A program made the position numbers and the translations under genes. The notes under the pieces were generated by a model, which saw only the letters and a list, made by a program, of their open reading frames with translations, did not search any database and had not been told where the DNA came from. Of a stretch of 64,000 bases of DNA, positions 33,642-42,996 are shown in pieces; within the stretch, counting starts at the first letter, position 1, and each line of letters opens with the position of its first letter. This DNA is from CAVQNQ01 sp964427655 (lineage in GTDB: Bacteria; Acidobacteriota; Terriglobia; Bryobacterales; Bryobacteraceae): the NCBI GenBank assembly GCA_964427655.1, contig CAYRWE010000002.1:1-64000 (forward strand). The letters are read 5' to 3'.

Positions 33642-34223
33642 ATGAATTTCGCGCTTGCAAGGAACTGGTGGTCGCTGGTCGCCCGTGGCGTCCTGGGCAT
33701 TTTGCTGGGAGTCGTCGCATTCGTCTGGCCGGGAGTCACTATCGGCGCGCTGGTCTTGCTGTTTGGTGCGTATGCGCTCATTGACGGCGTCGTGAGCCTG
33801 GCGGGCGCATTGAGGGCGGCAGAGGCACACGAGCGATGGGGGGCGCTGCTGCTGGAAGGCATCATGGGCGTCCTGGCCGCGGCAGCAACCATCCTTTGGC
33901 CGGCCATCACCACGCTGGTGCTGGTCTATATCATAGCGGCGTGGGCCATTATCACCGGGGTTGCGGAGATCGCCGCGGCCATTCGCCTGAGGCGGCACGT
34001 CGCGGGTGAGTGGCTGCTCGGGCTGGCGGGAGTGGTGTCGGTAGTTTTTGGATTGTTGATCGCCGCCGTGCCCGTGGCCGGCGCGCTGGCCATTGCCTTC
34101 TGGTTCGGGGCCTATGCGTTCATTTTCGGGATCGTGCTGCTTACGCTCGGATTCCGTCTGCGCAGATGGAAACACGGCGTCGCGGGATCGTCCTCCTTTC
34201 CTATGCCGGTCAGTCAATCCTGA
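33642..34223 (+). CDS. HdeD-family membrane protein
   Basis: 193 residues with about six hydrophobic helices in three hairpins: LVARGVLGILLGVVAFVWPGVTIGALVLLFGAYALIDGVVSL, LLLEGIMGVLAAAATILWPAITTLVLVYIIAAWAIITGV and LLGLAGVVSVVFGLLIAAVPVAGALAIAFWFGAYAFIFG (quoted in parts). This is the HdeD/DUF308 pattern. HdeD is linked to acid resistance in enterobacteria. ATG 33642 has AAAGGAG upstream. Confidence 0.82.
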   Translation: MNFALARNWWSLVARGVLGILLGVVAFVWPGVTIGALVLLFGAYALIDGVVSLAGALRAAEAHERWGALLLEGIMGVLAAAATILWPAITTLVLVYIIAAWAIITGVAEIAAAIRLRRHVAGEWLLGLAGVVSVVFGLLIAAVPVAGALAIAFWFGAYAFIFGIVLLTLGFRLRRWKHGVAGSSSFPMPVSQS

Positions 34224-34349
34224 GAACCGGTGCTCAGGCCCTTTCCGCACACTCCGCCGTGACAAGTCGCGAACGGTTCGCCCGCGAACATTCCATTCGG
34301 AGGCCTCCGGCTAAACTGATCGCATGAAGAGACCGGGCGCGGCGAGGTG

Positions 34350-34366
34350 CCGGGTATCGGACCCGG
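34350..34366. terminator. Hairpin in the HdeD-nuoA gap
   Basis: CCGGGT-ATCGG-ACCCGG forms a 6-bp GC-rich stem 127 bp after the HdeD-like stop and 42 bp before nuoA. No U-run follows. It could insulate the nuo operon or lie in its leader. Confidence 0.3.
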
Positions 34367-34407
34367 ATCTTAGGGTGTCCCTTCGCACGTAGGCTCAGGC
34401 ATGCGAT

Positions 34408-34782
34408 ATGGATGCTATCTGGCCCCTGGCGGTTTACTTCGTTGTGGTGGTTGGCTTAGTCGTAGCCATGCTGGCGCTTTCGTACGTCCTGGGACAGCGC
34501 CATCGCGAGCCCGCGACGGGCGAGTTTTATGAGGGCGGCATCAAGTCGGAAGGTAGCGCGCATGTGCGACTTTCGGCGCGCTTCTATCTTGTCGCCATGT
34601 TCTTCGTGATTTTCGACCTGGAAGCGGTATTCGTGTTCGCCTGGGCGGTGGCCGCCCGCGAGCTCGGCTGGCCGGGATATTGGGAAATCGCAGTCTTTAT
34701 TGGTTTGCTCGTGGTCGCGCTGGCGTATCTTTGGAGACTTGGCGCGCTGGATTGGTCGGCGACCAGGAGTCGCACGCGGTAA
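34408..34782 (+). CDS. nuoA: NADH-quinone oxidoreductase subunit A
   Basis: A 124-residue membrane subunit of complex I with three helices. The conserved loop reads GEFYEGGIKSEGSAHVRLSARFYLVAMFFVIFDLEAVFVFAWAVA (in parts). It is the first gene of the operon nuoA-B-CD-E-F-G-H-I-J-K-L-M-N, which encodes the proton-pumping NADH dehydrogenase of the respiratory chain. A 184-bp gap separates it from the HdeD-like gene and should hold the operon promoter. The stop is 2 bp before nuoB. Confidence 0.95.
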   Translation: MDAIWPLAVYFVVVVGLVVAMLALSYVLGQRHREPATGEFYEGGIKSEGSAHVRLSARFYLVAMFFVIFDLEAVFVFAWAVAARELGWPGYWEIAVFIGLLVVALAYLWRLGALDWSATRSRTR

Positions 34783-34784
34783 TT

Positions 34785-35414
34785 ATGAACTGGTGGGCGG
34801 AGAGACCGAACGTAACACCCACGCGAACCGTGGAGGAGGAAAACGTCCGCCACAGCGTCGTTCTGACTAAGTTACAAGACCTGCTTTCCTGGGGCCGCAA
34901 GAACTCCATGTGGCCATTCAATTTCGGCCTCTCCTGCTGCTATGTGGAAATGGCCACAAGCCTGACCAGTAAGTGGGATCTGGCACGCTTCGGGGCCGAA
35001 GTGATTCGCGCAACGCCGCGCGAAGCCGATTTACTCGTGATCGCGGGCACCGTCTTTCTCAAGATGGCGCCGGTGATCAAGCAGCTCTATGAACAGATGA
35101 TGGAGCCGCGCTGGGTAATATCGATGGGCTCCTGCGCTAACTCGGGCGGTATGTTCGACGTGTACAGCGTCGTACAAGGAGTGGATTCCTTCCTGCCGGT
35201 AGACGTTTACGTGCAGGGCTGTCCGCCTCGTCCGGATACGTTGATGGAAGGGCTGCTGCTGCTCCGGGACGCGGTGGGCAGCGAGAAGCGGCCGCTGAGC
35301 TGGGTGGTGGGGCCGCAAGGTATCGTGCGCCCACCGACGCCGTCTCTCAGGGACCGAAAGCGGCACCAGAATACTTCGCTCACTGTGCTGCGCAGCCCGG
35401 ACGAGGCGGAATGA
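34785..35414 (+). CDS. nuoB: NADH-quinone oxidoreductase subunit B
   Basis: A 209-residue peripheral subunit carrying the terminal cluster N2. The four ligands appear in LSCCYVEM (adjacent Cys pair), GSCANSGG and QGCPPRP. The ATG at 34785 is chosen; the frame runs open upstream into nuoA. A C-terminal extension (RPPTPSLRDRKRHQNTSLTVLRSPDEAE) goes beyond the core. It overlaps nuoCD by ATGA. Confidence 0.95.
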   Translation: MNWWAERPNVTPTRTVEEENVRHSVVLTKLQDLLSWGRKNSMWPFNFGLSCCYVEMATSLTSKWDLARFGAEVIRATPREADLLVIAGTVFLKMAPVIKQLYEQMMEPRWVISMGSCANSGGMFDVYSVVQGVDSFLPVDVYVQGCPPRPDTLMEGLLLLRDAVGSEKRPLSWVVGPQGIVRPPTPSLRDRKRHQNTSLTVLRSPDEAE

Positions 35415-37159
35415 CCGCGGTTCTCGTCCCGTCCGTTCTCGACCGGGTGGAGGAGCGGTTCCCCGGTCTGACTGCGCAGCCGACGCTGGATGCGATTCCC
35501 ACAGTGTGGGTGCCGGCCGCCATGGCGCGCGATCTGCTCCGCTACCTCAAGCACGACATCGAGCGCCCCTACCGCTTCCTGTACGATTTAAGCGCCATCG
35601 ACGAGAGGTTGCGGCGCAATCGCGAGGGCCAGCCGCCGGCGGACTTCACGGTGGTCTACCACGTCTTCTCCTATGAGCGAAACGAATTCTTCCGCGTGAA
35701 GACGGCGCTAATTGGCGAGCATCCCTCGCTTCCCAGCATCACCGACATTTGGCCCATGGCCAATTGGTACGAGCGCGAAGTCTGGGACATGTTCGGCATC
35801 CGTTTCGAGAACCATCCGCACCTCGAGCGCATTCTGATGCCGCGCTGGTGGAAAGGCCATCCGCTGCGCAAGGAGCACCCCTCGCGCGCCACCGAAATGG
35901 GTCCGTTCACGCTGCCCGATGAAGAGATGCAGCGCGAACAGGAGGAGCTTCGCTTCAAGCCCGAAGAGTGGGGCATGGCGCCGGGCACCGCCGACACGGA
36001 TTTCATGTTCCTGAACGTCGGCCCGCAGCATCCCGGCACGCACGGCGTGCTGCGTATCGCGCTGCAACTCGACGGCGAAACCATCGTCGATTGCGTCCCC
36101 GACATCGGCTACCACCATCGCGCGAAGGAAAAGATGGCGGAGCGCCAGACCTGGCACACCTTTATTCCCTACACGGACCGCGTGGATTACCTCGGCGGCG
36201 TAGTGAACGAAATGGCCTACCTGAGCGCGGTCGAAAAGATGGCTGGCATCGACGTGCCGCCGCGCGCCCAGGTAATCCGCGTGATGCTGATGGAAGTTTT
36301 CCGTATCATGAGCCACCTGGTGTGGTACGGCACCTTCTCGCAGGATTTGGGGCAGCTCTCGCCGGTCTTCTTCACCTTCAACGACCGCGAGGTCGGCTAC
36401 AAGATCATCGAAGCGGTCACCGGTTTTCGTATGCATCCCGGCTGGTTTCGCATGGGCGGCACCGCGCTCGACCTGCCCAACGGCTGGGACCGCCTGGTTC
36501 GCGAATTTCTCGATTACATGCCCAAGCGCCTGGCCGAGTACGACCGCGAGATCATGCGCAACGGCATTTTCCGCGCGCGTACCATAGGCGTGGGCGCGTG
36601 CACCGCGGAGCAGGCCACCGAATGGGGAATCACCGGCCCCAATCTGCGCGCCACCGGTTTCGAGTGGGATTTCCGCAAGAAACAGCCCTATTCCGGCTAC
36701 GAGCAGTTCGAATTCGACGTGCCGACCTCTAAACGCGGTGACTGTTACGGACGCGCCGAGGTGCGCGTAGAGGAGATGCGCCAGAGCCTGCGCATTATCG
36801 AGCAGTGTCTGAAGAATATGCCGGGCGGGTCGTGGAAATCGGAGCATCCGCTGGCCACTCCGCCGCTCAAGCCGCGTACCATGCAGGATATCGAAACGCT
36901 GATCACGCATTTCCTGGGAGTCAGTTGGGGCCCCGTGATACCGCCCTGCGAGGTGCTCGGCAATATCGAGGCCACCAAGGGCGCCAACGGCTATTACCTG
37001 ATCAGCGACGGCAGCACGGTGGCGTATCGTACACGCATCCGCACGCCTTCGTTCGCGCACATGCAGATGCTGCCGAAGTTAGTCAACGGCGCGATGGTTT
37101 CGGATCTCCTGGCAGTGCTGGGAGCCATGGACTTCGTACTGGCGGACGTGGATCGCTGA
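35411..37159 (+). CDS. nuoC: NADH-quinone oxidoreductase fused subunits C and D
   Basis: A 582-residue natural NuoC-NuoD fusion. The C part (about 1-180) has WPMANWYEREVWDMFGIRFENHPHLERILMP. The D part begins near residue 196 with FMFLNVGPQHPGTHGVLRIALQLDGE, followed by GYHHRAKEKMAERQTW and the C-terminal IEATKGANGYYLISDGSTVAYRTRIRTPSF. The fused form, also called nuoCD, occurs in several phyla. These subunits line the quinone site with NuoB. Confidence 0.96.
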   Translation: MTAVLVPSVLDRVEERFPGLTAQPTLDAIPTVWVPAAMARDLLRYLKHDIERPYRFLYDLSAIDERLRRNREGQPPADFTVVYHVFSYERNEFFRVKTALIGEHPSLPSITDIWPMANWYEREVWDMFGIRFENHPHLERILMPRWWKGHPLRKEHPSRATEMGPFTLPDEEMQREQEELRFKPEEWGMAPGTADTDFMFLNVGPQHPGTHGVLRIALQLDGETIVDCVPDIGYHHRAKEKMAERQTWHTFIPYTDRVDYLGGVVNEMAYLSAVEKMAGIDVPPRAQVIRVMLMEVFRIMSHLVWYGTFSQDLGQLSPVFFTFNDREVGYKIIEAVTGFRMHPGWFRMGGTALDLPNGWDRLVREFLDYMPKRLAEYDREIMRNGIFRARTIGVGACTAEQATEWGITGPNLRATGFEWDFRKKQPYSGYEQFEFDVPTSKRGDCYGRAEVRVEEMRQSLRIIEQCLKNMPGGSWKSEHPLATPPLKPRTMQDIETLITHFLGVSWGPVIPPCEVLGNIEATKGANGYYLISDGSTVAYRTRIRTPSFAHMQMLPKLVNGAMVSDLLAVLGAMDFVLADVDR

Positions 37160-37163
37160 CCTT

Positions 37164-37628
37164 ATGCTGACGCCCGAAGAGAGACAGAAGATCGAGGCCG
37201 AGATGGCGCACTACCCGGCCAAACAGGCCGTGTGCATCGACGCCATGAAGATCGTGCAGAAGCGGCGCGGCTGGCTTTCGGATGAGAGCCTGCGGGATAT
37301 CGCCGACGTGCTGGGAATGACCGTAGCCGAACTGGATGGCGTCGCCTCGTTCTATAACCTGCTGCTACGCAAGCCCGTGGGGCGGCACGTGATCTGGATC
37401 TGCGACAGCGTGAGCTGCTGGATCATGGGTTACGACCGGCAGCGTTCGGCCCTCGAAAAGCGCCTGGGCATCGGCCTCGGCCAGACCACCCCCGACGACC
37501 GCTTCACGCTGCTGCCGATCGTCTGTCTGGGCTGCTGCGACCGCGCGCCGGCCATGCTGATCGACGAAGATCTGCATCCCGATCTGACGCCCGAGCGCAT
37601 CGACGCCATTCTGGAGCGCTACAAGTGA
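37164..37628 (+). CDS. nuoE: NADH-quinone oxidoreductase subunit E
   Basis: A 154-residue thioredoxin-like subunit with the 2Fe-2S cluster N1a. Ligands lie in ICDSVSCW (Cx4C) and CLGCC. The N-terminal helices (KQAVCIDAMKIVQKRRGWL) are typical. Its stop overlaps the GTG start of nuoF. Part of the NADH-oxidising module with NuoF and NuoG. Confidence 0.95.
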   Translation: MLTPEERQKIEAEMAHYPAKQAVCIDAMKIVQKRRGWLSDESLRDIADVLGMTVAELDGVASFYNLLLRKPVGRHVIWICDSVSCWIMGYDRQRSALEKRLGIGLGQTTPDDRFTLLPIVCLGCCDRAPAMLIDEDLHPDLTPERIDAILERYK

Positions 37629-38899
37629 CCGCGCGCCCGCTCACTGGCCGGATGCGCCCCGACGGGGATGTGGTGGACCTCCGCGCCTATGAGCAGGCCG
37701 GCGGCTACCAGGGACTGCGCAAGGCGCTCGCCATGGCGCCCAAGGACGTAACCGAGGAAGTGAAGAACTCGGGCCTGCGAGGCCGCGGCGGCGCCGGTTT
37801 TCCGACCGGTATGAAGTGGAGCTTCACGCCCATCGGACCCAGCGCCCCGCGTCCTAAGTACGTGGTCTGCAATGCCGACGAAATGGAGCCCGGCACGTTC
37901 AAGGACCGGTTGCTGATGGAGCGCGACCCGCACCAACTCATTGAGGGCATGATCATCGCCGGCCACGCCACCGAAGCCGAAGTAGGCTACGTTTTCATCC
38001 GCGGCGAATATCACCTCCCGGCGGCGCGCGTCCGCCAAGCGGTCGAAGAGGCGAGAGCGGCGGGCTACCTCGGCAAGAACATTCTAGGGTCGCCGCTCAG
38101 TTACGAAATCCACCTGCACCTCAGCGCCGGCCGTTACATGTGCGGGGAAGAGACCGGGCTGCTCAACGCGCTCGAAGGCAAGCGCGCCAATCCGCGCACC
38201 AAGCCGCCCTTCCCGCCGGTGGTGGGCGCCTTCGGAAAACCTACCGTGGTGAACAATGTGGAAACGCTCTGCTGCGTGCCGCATATTCTGGCCAATGGCA
38301 TAGACTGGTTCAAATCCCTGAGCCGGACCAAGGATGCCGGCAGCAAACTCTATGGCGCCAGCGGCAAGGTGAAGCGTCCCGGCCTGTGGGAACTGCCGAT
38401 GGGCACCACGGTCGGCGAGATCCTCTTCGATCACGCCGGCGGAATGCAGGATGGCATCGCGCTGCGCGGCCTGCTCCCCGGCGGCGCTTCCACGGATTTC
38501 CTCACCCCCGAACATCTGAATACCCCGATGGACTTCACCGAAGTAGCCAAGGTGGGCAGCCGCATGGGCACCGGAACAATGATCGTTCTGGACGATAAGA
38601 CCTGCCCCGTCGGCATGGTGTGGAACCTGGAGCACTTCTTCGCGCGCGAATCCTGCGGCTGGTGCACGCCTTGCTGGAGCGGTTTGGGATGGGCGGATCG
38701 TCTGCTGGCGGCCATGGAGGAAGGCCACGGCGAGCCGGATGACATCGGCAAGCTCGAGCACATCGCGCGTTTCTGCGCGCCCGGCAACACCTTCTGCGCG
38801 CTCGCGCCCGGCGCGGTCGAGCCGCTCCAAAGCGCGCTGAAATATTTTCGCGGCGATTTCGAACGGCACATCGCCGAGAAGCGCTGCCCCTGGAGATAG
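37625..38899 (+). CDS. nuoF: NADH-quinone oxidoreductase subunit F
   Basis: A 424-residue flavin subunit that oxidises NADH. FMN/NADH site: GLRGRGGAGFPTGMKWSF and CNADEMEPGTFKDRLLMERDPH. The N3 cluster ligands are in ESCGWCTPCWSG plus a later Cys in ARFCAPGNTFC. The GTG start overlaps the nuoE stop (GTGA). Confidence 0.96.
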   Translation: MTARPLTGRMRPDGDVVDLRAYEQAGGYQGLRKALAMAPKDVTEEVKNSGLRGRGGAGFPTGMKWSFTPIGPSAPRPKYVVCNADEMEPGTFKDRLLMERDPHQLIEGMIIAGHATEAEVGYVFIRGEYHLPAARVRQAVEEARAAGYLGKNILGSPLSYEIHLHLSAGRYMCGEETGLLNALEGKRANPRTKPPFPPVVGAFGKPTVVNNVETLCCVPHILANGIDWFKSLSRTKDAGSKLYGASGKVKRPGLWELPMGTTVGEILFDHAGGMQDGIALRGLLPGGASTDFLTPEHLNTPMDFTEVAKVGSRMGTGTMIVLDDKTCPVGMVWNLEHFFARESCGWCTPCWSGLGWADRLLAAMEEGHGEPDDIGKLEHIARFCAPGNTFCALAPGAVEPLQSALKYFRGDFERHIAEKRCPWR

Positions 38900-38900
38900 C

Positions 38901-41525
38901 ATGGCGACGGTGTACGTAGAGGGCCGGCCTTACAACATGAACGGGGCGCAGAATCTGCTCCACGGCTGCCTCTCGCACGGCCTCAACCTGCCGTACTTCT
39001 GCTGGCATCCCGCCATGGGTTCGGTGGGAGCGTGCCGCCAGTGCGCCGTCAAGCAGTTCAAAGACGAAGAGGATACCCACGGCCGAATCGTGATGGCTTG
39101 CATGACGCCCGCCTCCGAGAACGCCCGCATTTCCATCGCGGATAGCGAAGCTGTGCTGTTCCGGAAATCCATCGTCGAGGGTCTCATGATCCCGCACCCT
39201 CACGATTGCCCGGTGTGCGATGAAGGCGGCGAGTGCCACTTGCAGGACATGACCTACATGACCGGGCACGATTACCGCCGCTACCGCTTCGAGAAGCGCA
39301 CCTTCCGCAACCAGGACCTCGGCCCTCTCGTGAATCACGAGATGAACCGCTGCATCCAGTGCTACCGCTGCGTGCGCTATTACCGCGAGTACGCGGGCGG
39401 GCGCGATTTCGATTCTTTCGCGCTGCGCAACATCGTCTATTTCGGCCGCGCCGAAGACGGCACCCTCGAAAACGAGTTCAGCGGCAACCTCGTTGAGGTC
39501 TGCCCCACCGGCGTCTTCACCGACAAGACGCGGCGCTTTCACTACACGCGCAAATGGGACCTCCAGTTTGGCCCTTCGATTTGCGCCCACTGCGGCGCGG
39601 GCTGCAACATCTCGGCCGCGGAGCGCTATGGCAGCCTGCGCAACATCGCCAACCGCTACAACCACGAGGTCAACGGCTACTTTCTCTGCGACCGCGGGCG
39701 CTTCGGCTACGACTATGTGAACCGCGCCGAGCGCCTTCGCGAGCCGCGCCTGCGAGGCGAGCGCGTGAGCGCGGATGCGGCCCTCGAAGCGCTGCGCGGA
39801 ATGGTGGAGCGCGGTGCCATCGGGATCGGCTCGCCCACCGCTTCGATCGAGAGCAATTTCGCGCTACGCCAACTGGTCGGCCCTGGGCGCTTCTACTGCG
39901 GCATGGACGATGCCGAATACGCGGCCGTGCGGGCCATGCTCTCTCTTCTGCGCGCGGGGCCGGCGCGAACGCCATCGCTCGCCGAAATCGAGCGCTGCGA
40001 TGCCGTGCTGATCCTGGGCGAAGACCTTACCAACACCGCGCCGCGCTATGCGCTCTCGGTGCGGCAATCCGCGCGCCAGGCCACTTTTCGTTTGGCCGAG
40101 AAGCTGAAGATCCCGCTGTGGATGGATCAAGGCGTACGCGAGGCCGCCCAGGGCCTCAAGAGCCCGGTGTTCATGGCCACGCCCTCGGCCACGCGCCTGG
40201 ACGACGTCGCCGCGCGCCTGTTCCACGCAGCTCCTAACGATATCGCGCGCCTCGGTTTCGCGGTGGCCCACGCGCTGGACCCCGCGGCTCCGGACGTTCC
40301 CGGTCTCGGCGCGGAGCCGGCCCACCTGGCTGGATTCATCGCCGAGGCTCTGCGCACGGCCGAGCGGCCTGTGGTGATCTCCGGGGCCAGCCTGCGCAAC
40401 GAAGCCGTGGTGCGCGCGGCGGCGGCCGTAGCTCGCGCGCTGCATACAGCGGGAAAACCGGCCCTGCTCGCCTATGCCACCACTGAGAGCAACACCGCCG
40501 GGCTCGCCATGATGGAGCCGAAGCCGCTCGGAGATGCGCTGGTATCCGGCGCCGAAAACGTCGTAGTCCTTGAAAACGACCTGTACCGCCGCGCCGCGCG
40601 AGATCGCGTCGACCAGTTGCTGAATGGTGCAAAACTCGCCGCGCTCGATTTCCTTCCGAACGCCACCGTCGAACGCGCGGAGCTCGTGCTCCCCGCCGGA
40701 ACCTTCGCCGAATCCGACGGCACATTGGTTTCGGGCGAAGGCCGCGCGCAGCGCTTCTTTCAGACCTATGTTCCCGCGGGCGAGATCCTCGAAAGCTGGC
40801 GCTGGCTGGGCGGGCAAGCGTGGAGCAAATTGGACGACGTGATTTCCGCCCTGGCCGCCGCGCTGCCGCAATTCGGCCGCGTGCCGCAAGCGGCGCCCTC
40901 CGCGACTTTCCGCGCGGCCGGCGAAAAATTCCCGCGCGAGCCGCACCGCTTCAGCGGCCGCACGGCCATGTACGCCAACATGACTGTGCACGAACCGCCG
41001 CCGCCCCAGGACCCCGATTCCGCGCTCAACTTTTCCATGGAAGGCGCCTCCACCCAGCCGCCGCCGGCGCTGATTCCGTTCTTCTGGTCGCCGGGGTGGA
41101 ACTCCATCCAGGCAGTCAACCGTTTTCAGGATGAGATCGCTGGCGTGCTGAAGGGCGAAGTTCCGGGAGTGCGCCTGCTGGAACCTGGCGCTCCGCGGGG
41201 CGCCAGCGCAGCCGATGGACACGACGCCATCCCGCCGGCTTTTGCGCCGCGCGCGGATGAGTGGCTGCTGGTTCCGCTCTATCACATCTTCGGCTCGGAC
41301 CCTCTGAGCATGGCGTCTCCCGCCACGGCGTCGCTCGCGCCCCAGCCCTATGTCGCGCTCAATCCGCAAGACGCCGCGCGCCTGGGTGTCGCCGAGGGCC
41401 AGCCGGCCACAATCGGCGCGTGTCGCCTGCCGGTGCGCATCGTTGCGGAGCTACCCCGCGGTGTCGCGGGCCTGCCCGCCGGCCTGGTGCCGCCCGGCCC
41501 CGAATGGAGCAGGATTGCGCCATGA
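38901..41525 (+). CDS. nuoG: NADH-quinone oxidoreductase subunit G
   Basis: An 874-residue Fe-S subunit. N-terminal 2Fe-2S domain: HGCLSHGLNLPYFCWHPAMGSVGACRQC. The His-Cys cluster is in HDCPVCDEGGEC and the 4Fe-4S cluster in CIQCYRCVRYYREYAGGRD. A fourth, N7-like set of Cys (CAHCGAGC...LCDRGR) is present; many complexes lack it. A molybdopterin-type fold without obvious cofactor follows. The C-terminal half is less conserved and Ala/Pro-rich. It overlaps nuoH by ATGA. Confidence 0.94.
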   Translation: MATVYVEGRPYNMNGAQNLLHGCLSHGLNLPYFCWHPAMGSVGACRQCAVKQFKDEEDTHGRIVMACMTPASENARISIADSEAVLFRKSIVEGLMIPHPHDCPVCDEGGECHLQDMTYMTGHDYRRYRFEKRTFRNQDLGPLVNHEMNRCIQCYRCVRYYREYAGGRDFDSFALRNIVYFGRAEDGTLENEFSGNLVEVCPTGVFTDKTRRFHYTRKWDLQFGPSICAHCGAGCNISAAERYGSLRNIANRYNHEVNGYFLCDRGRFGYDYVNRAERLREPRLRGERVSADAALEALRGMVERGAIGIGSPTASIESNFALRQLVGPGRFYCGMDDAEYAAVRAMLSLLRAGPARTPSLAEIERCDAVLILGEDLTNTAPRYALSVRQSARQATFRLAEKLKIPLWMDQGVREAAQGLKSPVFMATPSATRLDDVAARLFHAAPNDIARLGFAVAHALDPAAPDVPGLGAEPAHLAGFIAEALRTAERPVVISGASLRNEAVVRAAAAVARALHTAGKPALLAYATTESNTAGLAMMEPKPLGDALVSGAENVVVLENDLYRRAARDRVDQLLNGAKLAALDFLPNATVERAELVLPAGTFAESDGTLVSGEGRAQRFFQTYVPAGEILESWRWLGGQAWSKLDDVISALAAALPQFGRVPQAAPSATFRAAGEKFPREPHRFSGRTAMYANMTVHEPPPPQDPDSALNFSMEGASTQPPPALIPFFWSPGWNSIQAVNRFQDEIAGVLKGEVPGVRLLEPGAPRGASAADGHDAIPPAFAPRADEWLLVPLYHIFGSDPLSMASPATASLAPQPYVALNPQDAARLGVAEGQPATIGACRLPVRIVAELPRGVAGLPAGLVPPGPEWSRIAP

Positions 41526-42475
41526 AATTCCTCCTGCCGCTCGCCAACATCTTCGGCATCCTGATCGTCGCGCTTTCGCTCGCGGCGTTCCTGATCTGGT
41601 TCGAACGGCGTATGCTGGCGCTCTGGCAGGATCGCTACGGTCCCAACCGCGTGGGTCCGTTCGGCCTCGGGCAAGTGCTCGCCGACATGATCAAGATCTT
41701 TTTCAAGGAAGATTGGATCCCGCCCTTCGCCGATAAATGGGTCTTCATTCTCGCGCCCGCCATCATCATGGCCACCGTGTTGATGTCGTTTTCCGTGCTG
41801 CCAATCGTTCCGGGAGTGGTGATCTCGCAACTGAATGTGGGCTTGCTCTTCGTGCTGGCGATGTCTTCGTTCGGGGTGTACAGCGTGGTGCTCGCCGGCT
41901 GGTCGTCGGACAACAAATACGCCCTGCTGGGCGCCCTGCGCGGTTCGGCACAGATGCTCAGCTACGAGGTCTTCATGGGCTTGTCGTTGATGGGCGTGGT
42001 AATCCAGGCCGGCTCGTTCAACCTCGGCGACATCGTGCAGGCGCAGCGCGGGTTGTGGTTCGTGGTCCCGCAATTTCTGGGGTTCGTGCTTTTCCTGATC
42101 GCCGGAATCGCCGAGACGCGCCGTCTGCCGTTCGATCTCCCCGAAGCCGAAAGCGAGATCGTGGCCGGCTATCATTCCGAGTATTCCGGCATGAAATTCG
42201 GCATGTTCTTCGTGGGCGAATATCTCGGCGTGATCCTTATCTCTTCGCTGATCACGGTCTTCTTTTTCGGCGGCTGGCTGGGGCCCGTCCTGCCGCCCAT
42301 CGTCTGGTTCTTTGTGAAGGTGTTTGGGTTGATCAGCTTCTTCGTGCTGCTGCGCGCCTCGCTGCCGCGGCCGCGCTTCGATCAGCTTATGAGCTGTGGA
42401 TGGAAGCTGATGCTGCCGCTGGCGCTTGCCAACCTGCTCGTCACGGGCGCGGTGGTGCTCTACTTCGGGAGGTGA
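41522..42475 (+). CDS. nuoH: NADH-quinone oxidoreductase subunit H
   Basis: A 317-residue membrane subunit with about eight helices joining the quinone pocket to the proton channels. Motifs: WFERRMLALWQDRYGPNRVGPFGLGQVLADMIK, IAGIAETRRLPFDLPEAESEIVAGYHSEYSGMKFG and RASLPRPRFDQLMSCGWK. The ATG at 41522 overlaps nuoG; the open frame further upstream is not coding. Confidence 0.95.
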   Translation: MKFLLPLANIFGILIVALSLAAFLIWFERRMLALWQDRYGPNRVGPFGLGQVLADMIKIFFKEDWIPPFADKWVFILAPAIIMATVLMSFSVLPIVPGVVISQLNVGLLFVLAMSSFGVYSVVLAGWSSDNKYALLGALRGSAQMLSYEVFMGLSLMGVVIQAGSFNLGDIVQAQRGLWFVVPQFLGFVLFLIAGIAETRRLPFDLPEAESEIVAGYHSEYSGMKFGMFFVGEYLGVILISSLITVFFFGGWLGPVLPPIVWFFVKVFGLISFFVLLRASLPRPRFDQLMSCGWKLMLPLALANLLVTGAVVLYFGR

Positions 42476-42479
42476 AACG

Positions 42480-42995
42480 ATGTTCAGTAATTTGCGAACC
42501 ATCTGGAGCGTCTTCCTGCACATGTTCCGTAAGCGCGTCACCGTGCAGTATCCCGAGCAGAGGGTGCCGCTCCCGCCGCGCTCGCGCGGGCGCATCATTC
42601 TCTCGCGCGACCCCGATGGCGGCGAGCGTTGTGTGGCCTGCTATCTCTGCGCGGTTGTTTGCCCCGTGGATTGCATCGCGCTGCAGGCCACTGAGGACCC
42701 CGCCGGCCGCCGCTACCCGGAGTTCTTCCGCATCAATTTTTCGCGCTGCATTTTTTGCGGCTTTTGCGAGGAGGCCTGCCCCACTTATGCCATCCAGCTC
42801 ACGCCGGATTTCGAGATGAGCGAATATCATCGCCGCAACATGGTTTACGAGAAGGAAGACCTGCTCATCGATGGTCCCGGCAAATATCCCGGCTACAATT
42901 TCTGGCGCGTCTCGGGCGTCTCGATCGGCGGAAAAGATAAAGGCGCGGCCGAGCGCGAGGCGGCTCCCGTGGACCTGCGGAGCCTGCTGCCCTGA
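42480..42995 (+). CDS. nuoI: NADH-quinone oxidoreductase subunit I
   Basis: A 171-residue ferredoxin-like subunit with two 4Fe-4S clusters: CVACYLCAVVCPVDC and CIFCGFCEEACPTYA. ATG 42480 follows GGGAGGTG. It passes electrons from NuoG toward NuoB. The C-terminal tail (YNFWRVSGVSIGGKDKGAAERE) is slightly extended. Confidence 0.95.
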   Translation: MFSNLRTIWSVFLHMFRKRVTVQYPEQRVPLPPRSRGRIILSRDPDGGERCVACYLCAVVCPVDCIALQATEDPAGRRYPEFFRINFSRCIFCGFCEEACPTYAIQLTPDFEMSEYHRRNMVYEKEDLLIDGPGKYPGYNFWRVSGVSIGGKDKGAAEREAAPVDLRSLLP

Positions 42996-42996
42996 T

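Noticed and set aside
34224..34407. tRNA-like hairpin before nuoA
   Set aside because: The CCGGGT/ACCCGG stem stands alone; no acceptor, anticodon or T-loop sequence can be assembled around it.
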